Positions 17,629 through 26,890 of a DNA stretch of 64,000 bases are shown in pieces (position 1 is the stretch's first letter; each line of letters starts with the position of its first letter). The stretch is from Candidatus Chlorohelix allophototropha. Lineage in GTDB: Bacteria; Chloroflexota; Chloroflexia; Chloroheliales; Chloroheliaceae. Made by a program: the position numbers and the translations under genes. The stretch is taken from positions 2,346,934 through 2,410,933 of the forward strand of contig NZ_CP128399.1 of assembly GCF_030389965.1 (NCBI RefSeq), in the 5' to 3' direction. The notes beneath the pieces were generated by a model that did no database searches, had not been told where the DNA came from, and was given only the letters and a program-made list of their open reading frames with translations.

Positions 17629-18768
17629 ATGACAAATGAGAATTTAGGGCAATCAAAGAAACTAGCCATAGTGTACGGCCCGGAGTTACTCAACTATGAT
17701 TTTGGACCGGAACATCCTTTTGGTTCAAAACGCGGGAAAGTTACATGGGAACTTCTCAAAGCCTTAGGCATTCCTGAACGAGAAGATGTATTAAATCTCA
17801 ATACCAGAGAAGCATCAAACGAAGAATTGCGCTTGTTCCATACACAGGATTATATTGATTTTGTGGAGAGTGCATGCAAGCGTGGGTTTGGGTATCTGGA
17901 TGGCGGCGATACGCCCGCAATGCTAGGCGGGTTTGAAGCTGCAAAAACCGTAGTAGGTAGTAGTTGGAGTATTTGCGAAGCGGTAATGAAGGGGCAAGCG
18001 CGTTACGGGGCTACCATCGTGGGCGGTTTGCATCACTCTTTTCCGGGACGTGCCTCTGGCTTTTGTGTCTTTAATGACCTAGCAGTCAGCATACAGCTAT
18101 TACGGCGCGAGTTCAAACTAAAAAGAGTAGCCTATATAGACATAGATGCGCATCACGGTGATGGGGTGATGTACGGTTTCTATGAAGACCCGAATGTAAT
18201 CTTCATTGATTTTCATGAAGATGGACGCTACCTATTCCCCGGTACAGGTGCAATCCATGAATTAGGGCGCGGAATCGCTACTGGTACTAAATTCAACATG
18301 CCCATGCCACCCTATAGCGGTGACCAGAGTTTTATACGAGCTTGGGATTCGTTAGTACCGCAATTGCTGCACGACCTCAAGCCCGAATTTATCTTGCTTC
18401 AAATGGGAGTGGACGGACACGGTGGCGACCCTCTGACTGAATTGAATTATTCCTCTGCCAGTTATAAACATATCATTCGTTCCCTGCGCGAACAAGCTGA
18501 AGAAATTTGTAATGGGCGGTTAGCTTTATTCGGCGGGGGTGGTTACAACCTAGAGTCGTGTGCTCTACGTTGGACTGAAATGATTGCGACCTTGATTGAC
18601 GCTGAATTGCCGGATTTTCTACCGGATATTTGGCGCACACATTATAAAGAAATTACAGGGGAAGAAGCCCCGGTAACATTTCAAGAAGATTCCACCGGAG
18701 ACAACACTCTTGTCAGAGTGTCTGAAATGGTGGATTGGTTTCGCATGAAAGGGTATTTACTCGCATGA
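17629..18768 (+). CDS. acuC: Histone deacetylase-family protein (AcuC-like)
   Basis: A 379-residue arginase/deacetylase-fold protein with the zinc site motif DIDAHHGDG, the HHSFPGRASGFCVFND segment and a GGGGYN loop near the end. Family members remove acetyl groups from lysine; AcuC in Bacillus reactivates acetyl-CoA synthetase. It lies 10 bases after the c-di-AMP receptor gene and its stop overlaps the start of the next gene (ATGA), so the three are translationally coupled. No acetyl-CoA synthetase is nearby. Confidence 0.85.
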   Translation: MTNENLGQSKKLAIVYGPELLNYDFGPEHPFGSKRGKVTWELLKALGIPEREDVLNLNTREASNEELRLFHTQDYIDFVESACKRGFGYLDGGDTPAMLGGFEAAKTVVGSSWSICEAVMKGQARYGATIVGGLHHSFPGRASGFCVFNDLAVSIQLLRREFKLKRVAYIDIDAHHGDGVMYGFYEDPNVIFIDFHEDGRYLFPGTGAIHELGRGIATGTKFNMPMPPYSGDQSFIRAWDSLVPQLLHDLKPEFILLQMGVDGHGGDPLTELNYSSASYKHIIRSLREQAEEICNGRLALFGGGGYNLESCALRWTEMIATLIDAELPDFLPDIWRTHYKEITGEEAPVTFQEDSTGDNTLVRVSEMVDWFRMKGYLLA

Positions 18769-19223
18769 TTAAGCGAATCTTGCTTGCCTACGATGGCAGC
18801 CTTGGGTCGCAAATTGCGGCACAACACGCTGCTGAAATTGCTACACACTTTAATGCTGAAGTAACCATTTTGACTGTAGGCGGTCCGCTCTTTGGAGGAG
18901 TTAGCAAAGATGCCCCTATCGCACATATGAACGAAGCAGACTATGAAAAAGTGGCAGATGAAGGTCTTGCGATTCTAGCGGACAAAAAGGTACGTGCCCA
19001 TAAAAGATTCCGCTGGATTGACCCGGCTGATGAAATTTTGCACGAAGCTTTGGAAGGGGGCTACGACCTGATTGTTATGGGGCATCGCAGCGCACATAGC
19101 AGTATTCGACGGGATGAAGGCATGCTCGGCAGTGTCGCTATTAAAGTAATTAATCATGCTCCTTGCTCAGTTATGATTGTGCGCCCTGATTCAAATCTCC
19201 AGCATCGAAGCAATATCGTTTAG
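18765..19223 (+). CDS. Universal stress protein (UspA family)
   Basis: 152 residues from the ATG at 18765, which overlaps the acuC stop. The sequence has MIKRILLAYDGS at the N-terminus and the ATP-binding loop GHRSAHSSIRRDEGMLGS, followed by VINHAPCSVMIV. These are the hallmarks of ATP-binding UspA proteins, which help cells endure starvation or redox stress. It sits third in the c-di-AMP receptor operon. Confidence 0.88.
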   Translation: MIKRILLAYDGSLGSQIAAQHAAEIATHFNAEVTILTVGGPLFGGVSKDAPIAHMNEADYEKVADEGLAILADKKVRAHKRFRWIDPADEILHEALEGGYDLIVMGHRSAHSSIRRDEGMLGSVAIKVINHAPCSVMIVRPDSNLQHRSNIV

Positions 19224-19235
19224 CGGGGGTTCAGC

Positions 19236-20498
19236 TTGTACGAAATCAAACCAGAACGGCAGCTAGAATTATTGCGTTGGCTTATATCCTTTCAGGATGC
19301 CCAGTGGTTGATAAAGACCACTGCGGTCTTGGGAGGGGCTGAGGCGCTTAAGCTAAATAGCAAAGTTCGGAATGCGCTAGGCAAAACCGAAATGAAAGCT
19401 GTTCTGGCGTTGGTTGGTAAAAGCAAAGCCGATAACCTAGCCGACGCTTTTGAGATTCTCAAAACTTTCCTGAATCTAGCGTATGGAGAACGCGGGTGGA
19501 AGGGTGAATTTCGCCTCTTTTCCGATCACCAGGCTGAGATTGAGGTTTCTTCTTGGATCTTAACCGATAACCTGCGTAAAGCCACCAATTCCGGTATTGA
19601 AGCATTCAGCTTTGCGATCGAGGTGCTTTGGAATAGCTGGTTTGAGATGTTATTACCTGATACGCATGTTGAGATTTCCTCTAAGCTGTCAGGCACAAAT
19701 GGACGCACCAGCGACCTGTTCTCTATTACTTGTTTTAGTGAATCATTTGACATTCCGCCCCAACCTGCCGTTGTAAATCCAGCGGTATCCGAATCGAATC
19801 CGGTGGCGGCGGCGCTACAAATCCCGCTTGATGATGAGAAACCAGGAACTACTCCTGTACCTCCCGCCAATACGCTAGTAGATTACACTACTTATACACC
19901 ACCGATTGAGAGCAGGCACACGCCTCCTGTGTCGCCAACTGAGCAATTTGATAGCAAGTCAATCCCGCTTCCTGCGCCAATGCAAGGAGGAACATTATCG
20001 CAAAGGCTAGCTAACAAGCGCATTGGTAGTAATGAAATAAACCCCGAACCTTCGCACACCAATGAAAAAACGTCTGCAAATATTGTGCCGTTATATGACC
20101 CAAATGAAGCCCGTCCGCTGTATTCGGTTGATTTAGAGCGGAAAACCAAAGATGCGATAGGGCGGAGTGAACTCAAACGCAACAAACTGATGCAAAAACT
20201 TTTCCTCTCCAAAGAAGCGCGTGAATTGTTGGAAAACGCAGCGGATGAGGCAATTGTTCCGGCTTTTAATCTCGCAGCAGGTATCGAGAGCATTTTACAG
20301 AACCTGATTGTAGAGCGTAATCATAAGACTCCCGGCTATATCAGCGAAGAAGTGCATGTTATTGGCGGGGCAAATGGTGATTTACAAATTCTTGTAGGCA
20401 AGCGAGTTTTTAGCGCAGTGAGTGAAGTGCCACCCGGACATATCCGAGAATTGCTGAATGAAGCAGTAGCGCGTTGGGGCGAAAGCGCAGCAGGCTAA
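19236..20498 (+). CDS. Hypothetical protein, two folded ends joined by a Pro/Ser/Thr-rich linker
   Basis: The 420-residue protein starts at a TTG preceded by a GGGGG ribosome site, 12 bases after the usp stop. Residues 1-165 look like a helical domain rich in aromatics (LLRWLISFQDAQWLIK, VLWNSWFEMLLP). Residues ~170-270 are rich in Pro, Thr and Ser and probably disordered. The C-terminus is helical again (LFLSKEARELLENAADEA) and ends in a compact alpha/beta segment. I do not recognise the family. Its position suggests a partner of the stress and c-di-AMP genes before it. Confidence 0.7.
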   Translation: MYEIKPERQLELLRWLISFQDAQWLIKTTAVLGGAEALKLNSKVRNALGKTEMKAVLALVGKSKADNLADAFEILKTFLNLAYGERGWKGEFRLFSDHQAEIEVSSWILTDNLRKATNSGIEAFSFAIEVLWNSWFEMLLPDTHVEISSKLSGTNGRTSDLFSITCFSESFDIPPQPAVVNPAVSESNPVAAALQIPLDDEKPGTTPVPPANTLVDYTTYTPPIESRHTPPVSPTEQFDSKSIPLPAPMQGGTLSQRLANKRIGSNEINPEPSHTNEKTSANIVPLYDPNEARPLYSVDLERKTKDAIGRSELKRNKLMQKLFLSKEARELLENAADEAIVPAFNLAAGIESILQNLIVERNHKTPGYISEEVHVIGGANGDLQILVGKRVFSAVSEVPPGHIRELLNEAVARWGESAAG

Positions 20499-20539
20499 TA
20501 AAACAGACAAGAGGCTTATAGCCCCTTGCCCGAAATAAA

Positions 20540-21649
20540 CTAAAGACCTTCCATAGTTTCGGTCAAAATTCGATCTACAACCTTTTTAAAATCCCCGGTT
20601 TCGTGAAAAGTAGCGAGTTGGCGGTCAGCGCTGGTTCCGCCTTTAATGAGAGTGCGAACATAGTCAATTTCCCTGCGGCTACCTAACTCGTCAACCACTT
20701 CATCTACAAATTCCAGTAGTTCATTCAACAAATTATGCGCGCTGACTTCTTCTTGCTTACCAAGGTCAAGCATATTCCCCTCAGTACCATAGCGCACAGC
20801 CCGCCATTTATTTTCCATTATCAAGGCGCGGCTATAACGTCGCCAGCCGATATTTTGCTCACGCAATTTATAAAGTTTGGTACAAACCGCTTGAATTAAC
20901 GCGGCTAAAGCCAAAGTTTCTTCCATTCGGGTTGGCATATCGCAGATACGCACTTCAATTGTGGTAAATTGAGGATGAGGTCGAACATCCCACCAGATTT
21001 TCTTGCCATCATCAATACAATGAGTATCCACCAGTGTTTGTACGTAGCTGTCAAAAGCGGCAAAACTTTCAAATTCTTCGGGTATGCCAGTACGAGGGAA
21101 ACGTCCGAATACCACCGACCGGAATGATTTCAGCCCGGTATTGCGCCCCATCCAGAAGGGGGAACTGGTGGAAAGCGCCAATATATGAGGCAAGAAGTAG
21201 CGCAATTCGTTCATTATTTGTACGGCAAGGTCGCGGTCTTCTATACCGACATGCACATGCATTCCGAAAATCAATATCTCGCGAATAACATCCTGTAACT
21301 CTTCTTCCAAAATATGGTATCGCTCATGGTGAGTGATTGGCTGAGTCTGCCAACTTGTAAAGGGATGAGTACCGGCAGCGCCAATGGCGAGACCATGCTT
21401 GAAAGCAAGTTCTGCCAAAGTATATCTATTGCGAGTCAAATGCTCACGCGCCTCTGTAATGTTTTTGCAGATAGGGGTAACCGTTTCTACACAACTCATT
21501 AACATTTCAGGCTTGATATTGTCGCCCAATATAGGAGTGCCAACCGCAATAATTTCAGCATTGCGGGGGCTTAACTCGCGTGTGGTAGGATCTACCAATT
21601 GGAACTCTTCCTCGATACCTAATGTAAAGGAAGGTGTAGGGCGTCGCAT
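20540..21649 (-). CDS. Carboxylate-amine ligase, GCS2 family (YbdK-like glutamate-cysteine ligase homologue)
   Basis: A 369-residue protein with the GIEEEFQLVD opening, MHVHVG and WWDVRPHPQFTTIEVR motifs of the GCS2 family, which joins a carboxylate to an amine using ATP. YbdK members have weak gamma-glutamylcysteine synthetase activity, but their real substrates are mostly unknown. It is the last gene of a minus-strand cluster with two ATP-grasp ligases and an esterase, only 16 bases after the preceding gene, so it probably makes one amide bond of a small product. Confidence 0.85.
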   Translation of the reverse strand: MRRPTPSFTLGIEEEFQLVDPTTRELSPRNAEIIAVGTPILGDNIKPEMLMSCVETVTPICKNITEAREHLTRNRYTLAELAFKHGLAIGAAGTHPFTSWQTQPITHHERYHILEEELQDVIREILIFGMHVHVGIEDRDLAVQIMNELRYFLPHILALSTSSPFWMGRNTGLKSFRSVVFGRFPRTGIPEEFESFAAFDSYVQTLVDTHCIDDGKKIWWDVRPHPQFTTIEVRICDMPTRMEETLALAALIQAVCTKLYKLREQNIGWRRYSRALIMENKWRAVRYGTEGNMLDLGKQEEVSAHNLLNELLEFVDEVVDELGSRREIDYVRTLIKGGTSADRQLATFHETGDFKKVVDRILTETMEGL

Positions 21650-21665
21650 ACTTTACTCCATTTTA

Positions 21666-23075
21666 TTACTCAATAACAAAAGTTGGTACAGTACTTCCGG
21701 TTCCTGCTGTAACATTTAGCAGCGATGCGGCAGACAGGCGCGTCAGCAACCCTGCTACTTCACCGTCAAAAATATAAGGGTCACAATCTACCAGTCGTTC
21801 CGCTAAAACAGTCTCACCATTATTCAACACGGGATACAGTTCTTTTGCCACCTTAACTTTCTCCTGCACCACAAACGGTTCGGTCAAGGCTGCGTCAAAA
21901 GCCGCTTCCCACGAAGCAGCGTCACTCTCCCAACCAATGGTAATACCCTTGCCACCGTACTCGTCATTCGGTTTCAGAACCAGCCTGTCCCTATTGTGCA
22001 TAACAAAAGCGCGCAGGTCAATTTCTTCACCTTTGTAGGAGGTTTTTCCTTCGCGCACCCGTCTTGTCCATGGCACATGCTTCCCAATCAGTTCAAGTTG
22101 GAGTGAAGAAAAGTAACGATGATTTTGCTCATCAGTTAAAAGCCCGAAAATCATCTTCTTATGAAAGATTTTGCAGCGGAAACTGTTAATCATGCAAACC
22201 GCGCCATCCTCGTAGGCTTTGAAAACCGGTTTGCACTCCGCTGCCCGTTCGATTAGCTCGCTTCCTAATACCCGCTTTAAAATTAGATCTATTTCATAAT
22301 CATCTTTACGCAATTTACCATTAGTATAGGTTAATTCACGCGGGTCACAGATGATGGCTTTCACACCGCGCTGTGCAAAATGCTCTTGCAAAAGCTCAAA
22401 CTCGGTGCGGGTTGGCACATCATCCCAATCTACTATCGCTATTTGTGGCACTCGTTGCGGACGAGTTCCCAAATATTCACGATAGTTATTCAACAACATA
22501 TCCAGCAATCTTGGCTTCACATCGATGTGGCTAAGCTGATATTTCTCGGTGAATTTTTTCATCACAGGCAAGGTGGTGAATAGTTCCGAGAGACCATCCT
22601 CATAGGTTGCGCCTGCGGGGGATTCGGCATTATACTCAACAAAGTGCATCGTCAAACCATCAGCATCAACGCTCAGGAAGCTGTCAAGACGGCTGTGCGC
22701 GCTCAAACGCTTATAGCCGGTATCAAACGCCATCAAGCGATGTTCTTCTTCTGTCAAGCCCACATCTTCCAGCAATCGCTCAGCTTCGGCTTTATCACTA
22801 CCAAGCATAACATCGCCTAGGCATGAAATTGCCCCGGTCAACGCTTTGCACACTTCACGAATATAATTGAAATGAACCCTAGTGGTAAAATGAGGACGTA
22901 AAACGTTGCAAAGGGGCTTACCCCCAAAGGTTAGCTTTCGGGGTGGCATGCCATCCACCAGCAGTTGCCAGCTATTGGCAGTAAGCTCAGGGCTGCTGGT
23001 TATCAATGAGTGATAATAATCTACAGCTTCTTCAAGCCGCGCCGCTTCTTGCTTGATTTGCCGATTTGCATCCAT
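21666..23075 (-). CDS. Circularly permuted ATP-grasp protein
   Basis: This 469-residue protein resembles the circularly permuted ATP-grasp group (DUF404/407 and relatives). Visible marks are the VLKPNDEYGGKGITIGW nucleotide loop, FVVQEKV, and a C-terminal LLTRLSAASLLNVTAGTGS segment. Such enzymes are predicted to link carboxylates to amines through acyl-phosphates. It lies between another ATP-grasp gene and the GCS2 gene. The substrate is unknown. Confidence 0.82.
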   Translation of the reverse strand: MDANRQIKQEAARLEEAVDYYHSLITSSPELTANSWQLLVDGMPPRKLTFGGKPLCNVLRPHFTTRVHFNYIREVCKALTGAISCLGDVMLGSDKAEAERLLEDVGLTEEEHRLMAFDTGYKRLSAHSRLDSFLSVDADGLTMHFVEYNAESPAGATYEDGLSELFTTLPVMKKFTEKYQLSHIDVKPRLLDMLLNNYREYLGTRPQRVPQIAIVDWDDVPTRTEFELLQEHFAQRGVKAIICDPRELTYTNGKLRKDDYEIDLILKRVLGSELIERAAECKPVFKAYEDGAVCMINSFRCKIFHKKMIFGLLTDEQNHRYFSSLQLELIGKHVPWTRRVREGKTSYKGEEIDLRAFVMHNRDRLVLKPNDEYGGKGITIGWESDAASWEAAFDAALTEPFVVQEKVKVAKELYPVLNNGETVLAERLVDCDPYIFDGEVAGLLTRLSAASLLNVTAGTGSTVPTFVIE

Positions 23076-23095
23076 TCTCTACCCCCAATCGAAGG

Positions 23096-23117
23096 AGCGG
23101 GGTATTTTTACCCCGCT
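23096..23117. terminator. Perfect hairpin inside the ATP-grasp cluster
   Basis: AGCGGGGTA (23096-23104) and TACCCCGCT (23109-23117) form a 9-bp GC-rich stem with a TTTT loop in the 55-base gap between the two ATP-grasp genes. On the minus strand, which carries the operon, no U-tract follows, so it may tune readthrough or protect the message rather than end it. On the plus strand it is followed by TTTT. Confidence 0.5.
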
Positions 23118-23130
23118 TTTAACTGTTCTA

Positions 23131-24111
23131 TTACTTTGAGTCTTGCACACGAGCAACTCTACCACCAAGAAGTGCATCCCAGCGATAACGTACCGGTTGA
23201 GGTTTGCGTTTGCCAGTGGCATAATCAATCACCAGATCGGTCATCGCTCCCATAACCCAATCAAAATAGATTTCGCCTACGCTCCAGTAATCCATATCCG
23301 GCGCAGGATTCAGGAAGTCAATAGCATAGGGTACGCCGTCACGAATTGCAAACTCAAGCGTGTTCATATCATAACCGAGCGCTTCGCATAATACCTGACA
23401 ATCACGTACAATGCGGTCGTGCAATTCTTTCGAAAGATAATTGGGGTCAACTATGTATTTACGCTCAGACGGGTCATAAGGCATTACCTTAATATTATCA
23501 CGACCGATAGCATAACAGCGCACATATTGGCGGAATTCAATAGCTTCTTGCAAAATCATTGTAAGCTCACCGGTTTGGTTGTAGCAACGCCACAATTGGT
23601 CCAAATCATGCACCTTATACACATTCTTCCAACCGCCCCCGGTTGCCGGTTTTAAGAAAGCCGGAAGCCCTGTATAAGCTACCACTTCATCCCACGGCAA
23701 GGGATAGGCTAAATTTCTCAGCGACTCGTCAACAATTCCTTCAACATACGCCTTGTTAGGTAGCACTACTGTTTTGGGGTGTGCTACCCCTAGTTTAGTG
23801 GCAATTGTTGACTCAATATATTTATCGTCAGCAGTCCACCAGAAAGGGTTGTTGATAACAATAGCTCCTTGAAGCACTGCGTTTTTCAAGTAGCTACGAT
23901 AGTAAGGGACTTCATGGCTGATACGGTCAATGATAACCTTGTACTCACATGGCTCATCCATGTAAGAACCGCCGAGAGAAACCATCTCGGCAACAACCCC
24001 TGCATTTCTCGAATTAACGCTGTCTATGAAAGCCTGCGGAAAAGTGCTTTCCCGCCCAACTATTAGACCAACTTTCAGCGGTTCTTTTACTTTCTTTGCT
24101 TTGCTTGCCAT
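23131..24111 (-). CDS. ATP-grasp ligase (RimK/D-Ala-D-Ala ligase-like fold)
   Basis: From the ATG at 24111 the protein has 326 residues; GGAGAAGG lies 2 bases upstream of this ATG, which makes it a better start than the TTG at 24123. The middle has the ATP-grasp pattern: FLKPATGGGWKNVYK loop, LQEAIE hinge, and a metal site in LEFAIRDGVPYAIDFLNPAPD. Such enzymes join an acyl-phosphate to an amine. It is the second gene of the minus-strand cluster, 17 bases after the esterase gene. The substrate is unknown. Confidence 0.8.
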   Translation of the reverse strand: MASKAKKVKEPLKVGLIVGRESTFPQAFIDSVNSRNAGVVAEMVSLGGSYMDEPCEYKVIIDRISHEVPYYRSYLKNAVLQGAIVINNPFWWTADDKYIESTIATKLGVAHPKTVVLPNKAYVEGIVDESLRNLAYPLPWDEVVAYTGLPAFLKPATGGGWKNVYKVHDLDQLWRCYNQTGELTMILQEAIEFRQYVRCYAIGRDNIKVMPYDPSERKYIVDPNYLSKELHDRIVRDCQVLCEALGYDMNTLEFAIRDGVPYAIDFLNPAPDMDYWSVGEIYFDWVMGAMTDLVIDYATGKRKPQPVRYRWDALLGGRVARVQDSK

Positions 24112-24128
24112 TTCCTTCTCCAATGATC

Positions 24129-24842
24129 TTATAAATACTTACGAATCTGTGCTCTCCAAGCAGGCCAATCATGGTCGTAGCCACCCCAAATATCAAGACG
24201 GTGTGGTATACCCTTTAACTCCAGGATTCCGGCAAGTTGTCTTGTTTCGTAAAGGCAAACTGGTACATCCCATTCGCCCGCGATTAGAATAATTTCCTGC
24301 CTACGCAGTTTATTGGCAAAGTCTCCTTCACCTAACCCTCCGATATAATCCACCGGTACGTTATAGTAAACATCATTGTTAACAAAGCCGTCCAAATAGG
24401 TATGGACGTTATAGCGCCCGCTTTGCGCTACAATCTTGCGGATAACTTCTGGATGCCGGAATCCATAATTGATACTTTGAAATGCGCCAAAACTACATCC
24501 AGTTGTCATAATAAAATCGTTCTGGTTTTTATTTCTGATAAATGGCAAAACCTCTTCGGTCACATAACGGTCATAGGCAAGGTGGCGGCTGATTCGCTCT
24601 GAAGGCGAAACTTGGTTGTTATACCAGCTTTCATTATCAACGCTATCAATGCAATATAGCTGTAGCCAGCCATTATCCAGCCTATCCCGTAGGACTTCGA
24701 CCATTTCGCTATCTTCGTACTGGTAAAAACGTCCCATTGAGGTTGGAAATACTATCACTGGAGCACCAGCATGCCCAAAAACCAGTAATTCCATGCGACG
24801 TCCGAGGCTGGAACTGTACCATTGGTGGTATTCTCTATTCAT
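24129..24842 (-). CDS. Esterase-like alpha/beta hydrolase
   Basis: 237 residues from the ATG at 24842. The fold shows the nucleophile elbow GCSFGAFQ with the serine, an acid in AGEWDVP and a histidine in GGYDHDW, all in the usual order for the putative-esterase (EstD/FrmB-like) group. There is no signal peptide. As the first gene of the ATP-grasp cluster it may hydrolyse or transfer an acyl group of the product made by the three ligases. An upstream ATG (24896) would add 18 residues without a good ribosome site. Confidence 0.78.
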   Translation of the reverse strand: MNREYHQWYSSSLGRRMELLVFGHAGAPVIVFPTSMGRFYQYEDSEMVEVLRDRLDNGWLQLYCIDSVDNESWYNNQVSPSERISRHLAYDRYVTEEVLPFIRNKNQNDFIMTTGCSFGAFQSINYGFRHPEVIRKIVAQSGRYNVHTYLDGFVNNDVYYNVPVDYIGGLGEGDFANKLRRQEIILIAGEWDVPVCLYETRQLAGILELKGIPHRLDIWGGYDHDWPAWRAQIRKYL

Positions 24843-25367
24843 ATTCTTCTTTCTGGCTGAACGGATTCCAAGACAAAACCTTGCAGAATTTAACATTCAG
24901 GTGGGAAATTGTCAACCTACACAAATTATATAGGTGTGCATCAGTTTTTCGCATTACAAAAACAGGATTAAGAGAATATAAAGCCCGACCGACCTTCATT
25001 TGACGCTAGGGAAATGGTTTGATCTAGGTCGCCAAAGCTTTTTTTCTTCTTTTTCAGCCGGGGATGGGGCAGTTTCTGTTTTTATTTCTGGCATAAGGGC
25101 TAAAGTAGAATGTGCAATAAGTTTATACATTTATAATGTTTCATTAACTTGAGCAAGTTTAGCGTAGAGCCGCTTGCAAAATACAAGAAGCAGAAGGTCA
25201 GACCAAAAGATGGCGTACTCACCAACAGGCGCAGGAATCAAAAATAACACTGCTGAAACGACAACGGCAATATATTGTGGCAATTAAAAATTGTGAAAGC
25301 CTGAACCTTTGGGTTATAATCGCTCTGATAATGCTAGATAGTGGTTATGTAATCAAAGAGGAACTAA
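24843..25367. other. Long divergent intergenic region between the ATP-grasp cluster and panC
   Basis: This stretch should hold the promoter of the minus-strand cluster and that of panC. A 44-codon frame on the minus strand (25130 to 24996, product rich in Lys, Glu and Pro) exists but lacks a ribosome site, so I do not call it a gene. I see no RNA gene here. Confidence 0.5.
25291..25320 (+). promoter_or_regulatory. Likely panC promoter
   Basis: TTGTGA (25291-25296), 18 bases and TATAAT (25315-25320) lie 48 bases before the panC ATG. The -10 box is perfect and the -35 box partial. Confidence 0.5.
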
Positions 25368-26216
25368 ATGGAGCTTATTACGAGTGTGGCGGAGATGGCG
25401 CTTGCCACCTCAAACTGGCAGGCTGTCGGCTTGAAAGTTGGATTAGTACCGACAATGGGATACCTGCATGAAGGGCATATTTCTTTAGCGAAACGTGCCA
25501 GAGCAGAGAATGATAAGGTAGTAGCCAGTATTTTTGTTAATCCCCTGCAATTTGGTCCTAAAGAAGATTTCAGCCGCTATCCTCGTGATCTCGAACGAGA
25601 TTTGAATCTCCTCGAAGGCGCAGGAGTAGATGCAGTTTTTCATCCAACCCCGCAGGAAATGTATCCAGAAGGTTTTAATGCCTCGATTGAGGTGTTGGGT
25701 ATTACTGATGTGCTGGAAGGCGCGCACCGCCCCGGTCACTTCAAAGGTGTAACCACAGTAGTGGCTAAACTCTTTAATATTGTATCCCCTTGTAAGGCTT
25801 ATTTTGGTCAGAAAGATGCACAGCAGGTCGCGGTTATCAAGAAAATGGTGCGAGATCTAAACTTCCCCCTTGAAATTGTGATTTGCCCCACTCTTCGAGA
25901 AGCGGACGGCTTGGCGATGAGCAGTCGTAATATATATCTTAGTGTGGATGAACGCAAGGCAGCAACAGTTTTATACCGTGCGTTAACAGCGGCGCAAACC
26001 GCTTTTGAGAACGGTAATAGACAAGGCGATGCTTTACGAAAGCTAATGAACGAGGTTATAAGCTCTGAAACGCTGGCAAAACCGGATTATGTGAGTGTGG
26101 CAAATCCTGAAGACCTACGTGAATATGCCGGATTAATACCAACCGGAAAAGGGGTTTTGCTTTCGATGGCGGTACGTTTTGGTTCAACCCGGCTAATCGA
26201 TAACTTCCAACTGTAG
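25368..26216 (+). CDS. panC: Pantothenate synthetase
   Basis: The 282-residue protein has the PanC signatures VPTMGYLHEGH, IFVNPLQFGPKEDF, GHFKGVTTVV, YFGQKDAQQ and MSSRN. It joins pantoate and beta-alanine with ATP to make pantothenate, the precursor of coenzyme A. The length is normal for the family. It is a single gene here, with no panB or panD beside it. Confidence 0.96.
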   Translation: MELITSVAEMALATSNWQAVGLKVGLVPTMGYLHEGHISLAKRARAENDKVVASIFVNPLQFGPKEDFSRYPRDLERDLNLLEGAGVDAVFHPTPQEMYPEGFNASIEVLGITDVLEGAHRPGHFKGVTTVVAKLFNIVSPCKAYFGQKDAQQVAVIKKMVRDLNFPLEIVICPTLREADGLAMSSRNIYLSVDERKAATVLYRALTAAQTAFENGNRQGDALRKLMNEVISSETLAKPDYVSVANPEDLREYAGLIPTGKGVLLSMAVRFGSTRLIDNFQL

Positions 26217-26227
26217 TGGGTTGCTAA

Positions 26228-26632
26228 TTAATAACGTCGCGCTGCGTAATGAATGGCGTTAACCAATTCTTCCCCGCTAAAGGGCTTTACCAAGAAAGAA
26301 GAAGCGCCTGATTGCAATGCGCGATGATGATAACTTTCTTCATCCTGTACCGACATAATTATTACCGCAATTGAGGGGATGCGGGTTCTAATCTGCCGAG
26401 TGGCGGTTAGCCCGTCCATCTCCGGTAGATTAATGTCCATCAAAATTACATCTGGTCTAAGTTGGAAAGCAAGGTCAATAGCCTGCTTGCCGGTTCCGGC
26501 AGAACCAACGACCGCAATGTCATCCTCAAAACCCAACAAATTTATCAAGTTATGCCGAGTGCCTTTTGAATCCTCAGCCACTACAATCTTGATTTTATTA
26601 CCTAAATTAGAGGTATTAAGCGGACCTGACAT
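26228..26632 (-). CDS. Stand-alone response regulator receiver
   Basis: 134 residues forming only a receiver domain. The acidic pair is in VVAEDSKG, the phospho-acceptor aspartate in VILMDINLPEMDG, the switch serine in IIMSVQDE and the lysine in LVKPFSG. There is no output domain, so it should act by protein contact, as CheY or Spo0F do. No kinase gene is adjacent; it is convergent with panC at 11 bases. Confidence 0.88.
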   Translation of the reverse strand: MSGPLNTSNLGNKIKIVVAEDSKGTRHNLINLLGFEDDIAVVGSAGTGKQAIDLAFQLRPDVILMDINLPEMDGLTATRQIRTRIPSIAVIIMSVQDEESYHHRALQSGASSFLVKPFSGEELVNAIHYAARRY

Positions 26633-26890
26633 GTTGTTTACGGCGAACTTGCCGCTTCCTCCTTCTTAAATGAAAACTAAAACAACTTATAATGAGTATA
26701 GCAAAATTCTGGATTAATTTCATTAGTTAATAGCCTGAGAATTTGTTAATGCAAAAAATGGAGAATTTCTGGTAGAAAACCCGTTGCATTATGCTGTAAT
26801 GCCTTGAGAATAGCGCTGAATTGCCTTAATATTAAGAGGATTTATTACTCTGGCTTAAGTTGTGGCGATTAAAGAGAAAGGCTTTTGTAA

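Noticed and set aside
23096-23117. Simple terminator ending the ATP-grasp operon
   Set aside because: The minus strand lacks a U-tract after the hairpin and the GCS2 and permuted ATP-grasp genes follow in the same direction.
24996-25130. Minus-strand frame of 44 codons, Lys/Glu/Pro-rich
   Set aside because: Lacks a ribosome site and promoter; might be real but cannot be supported.
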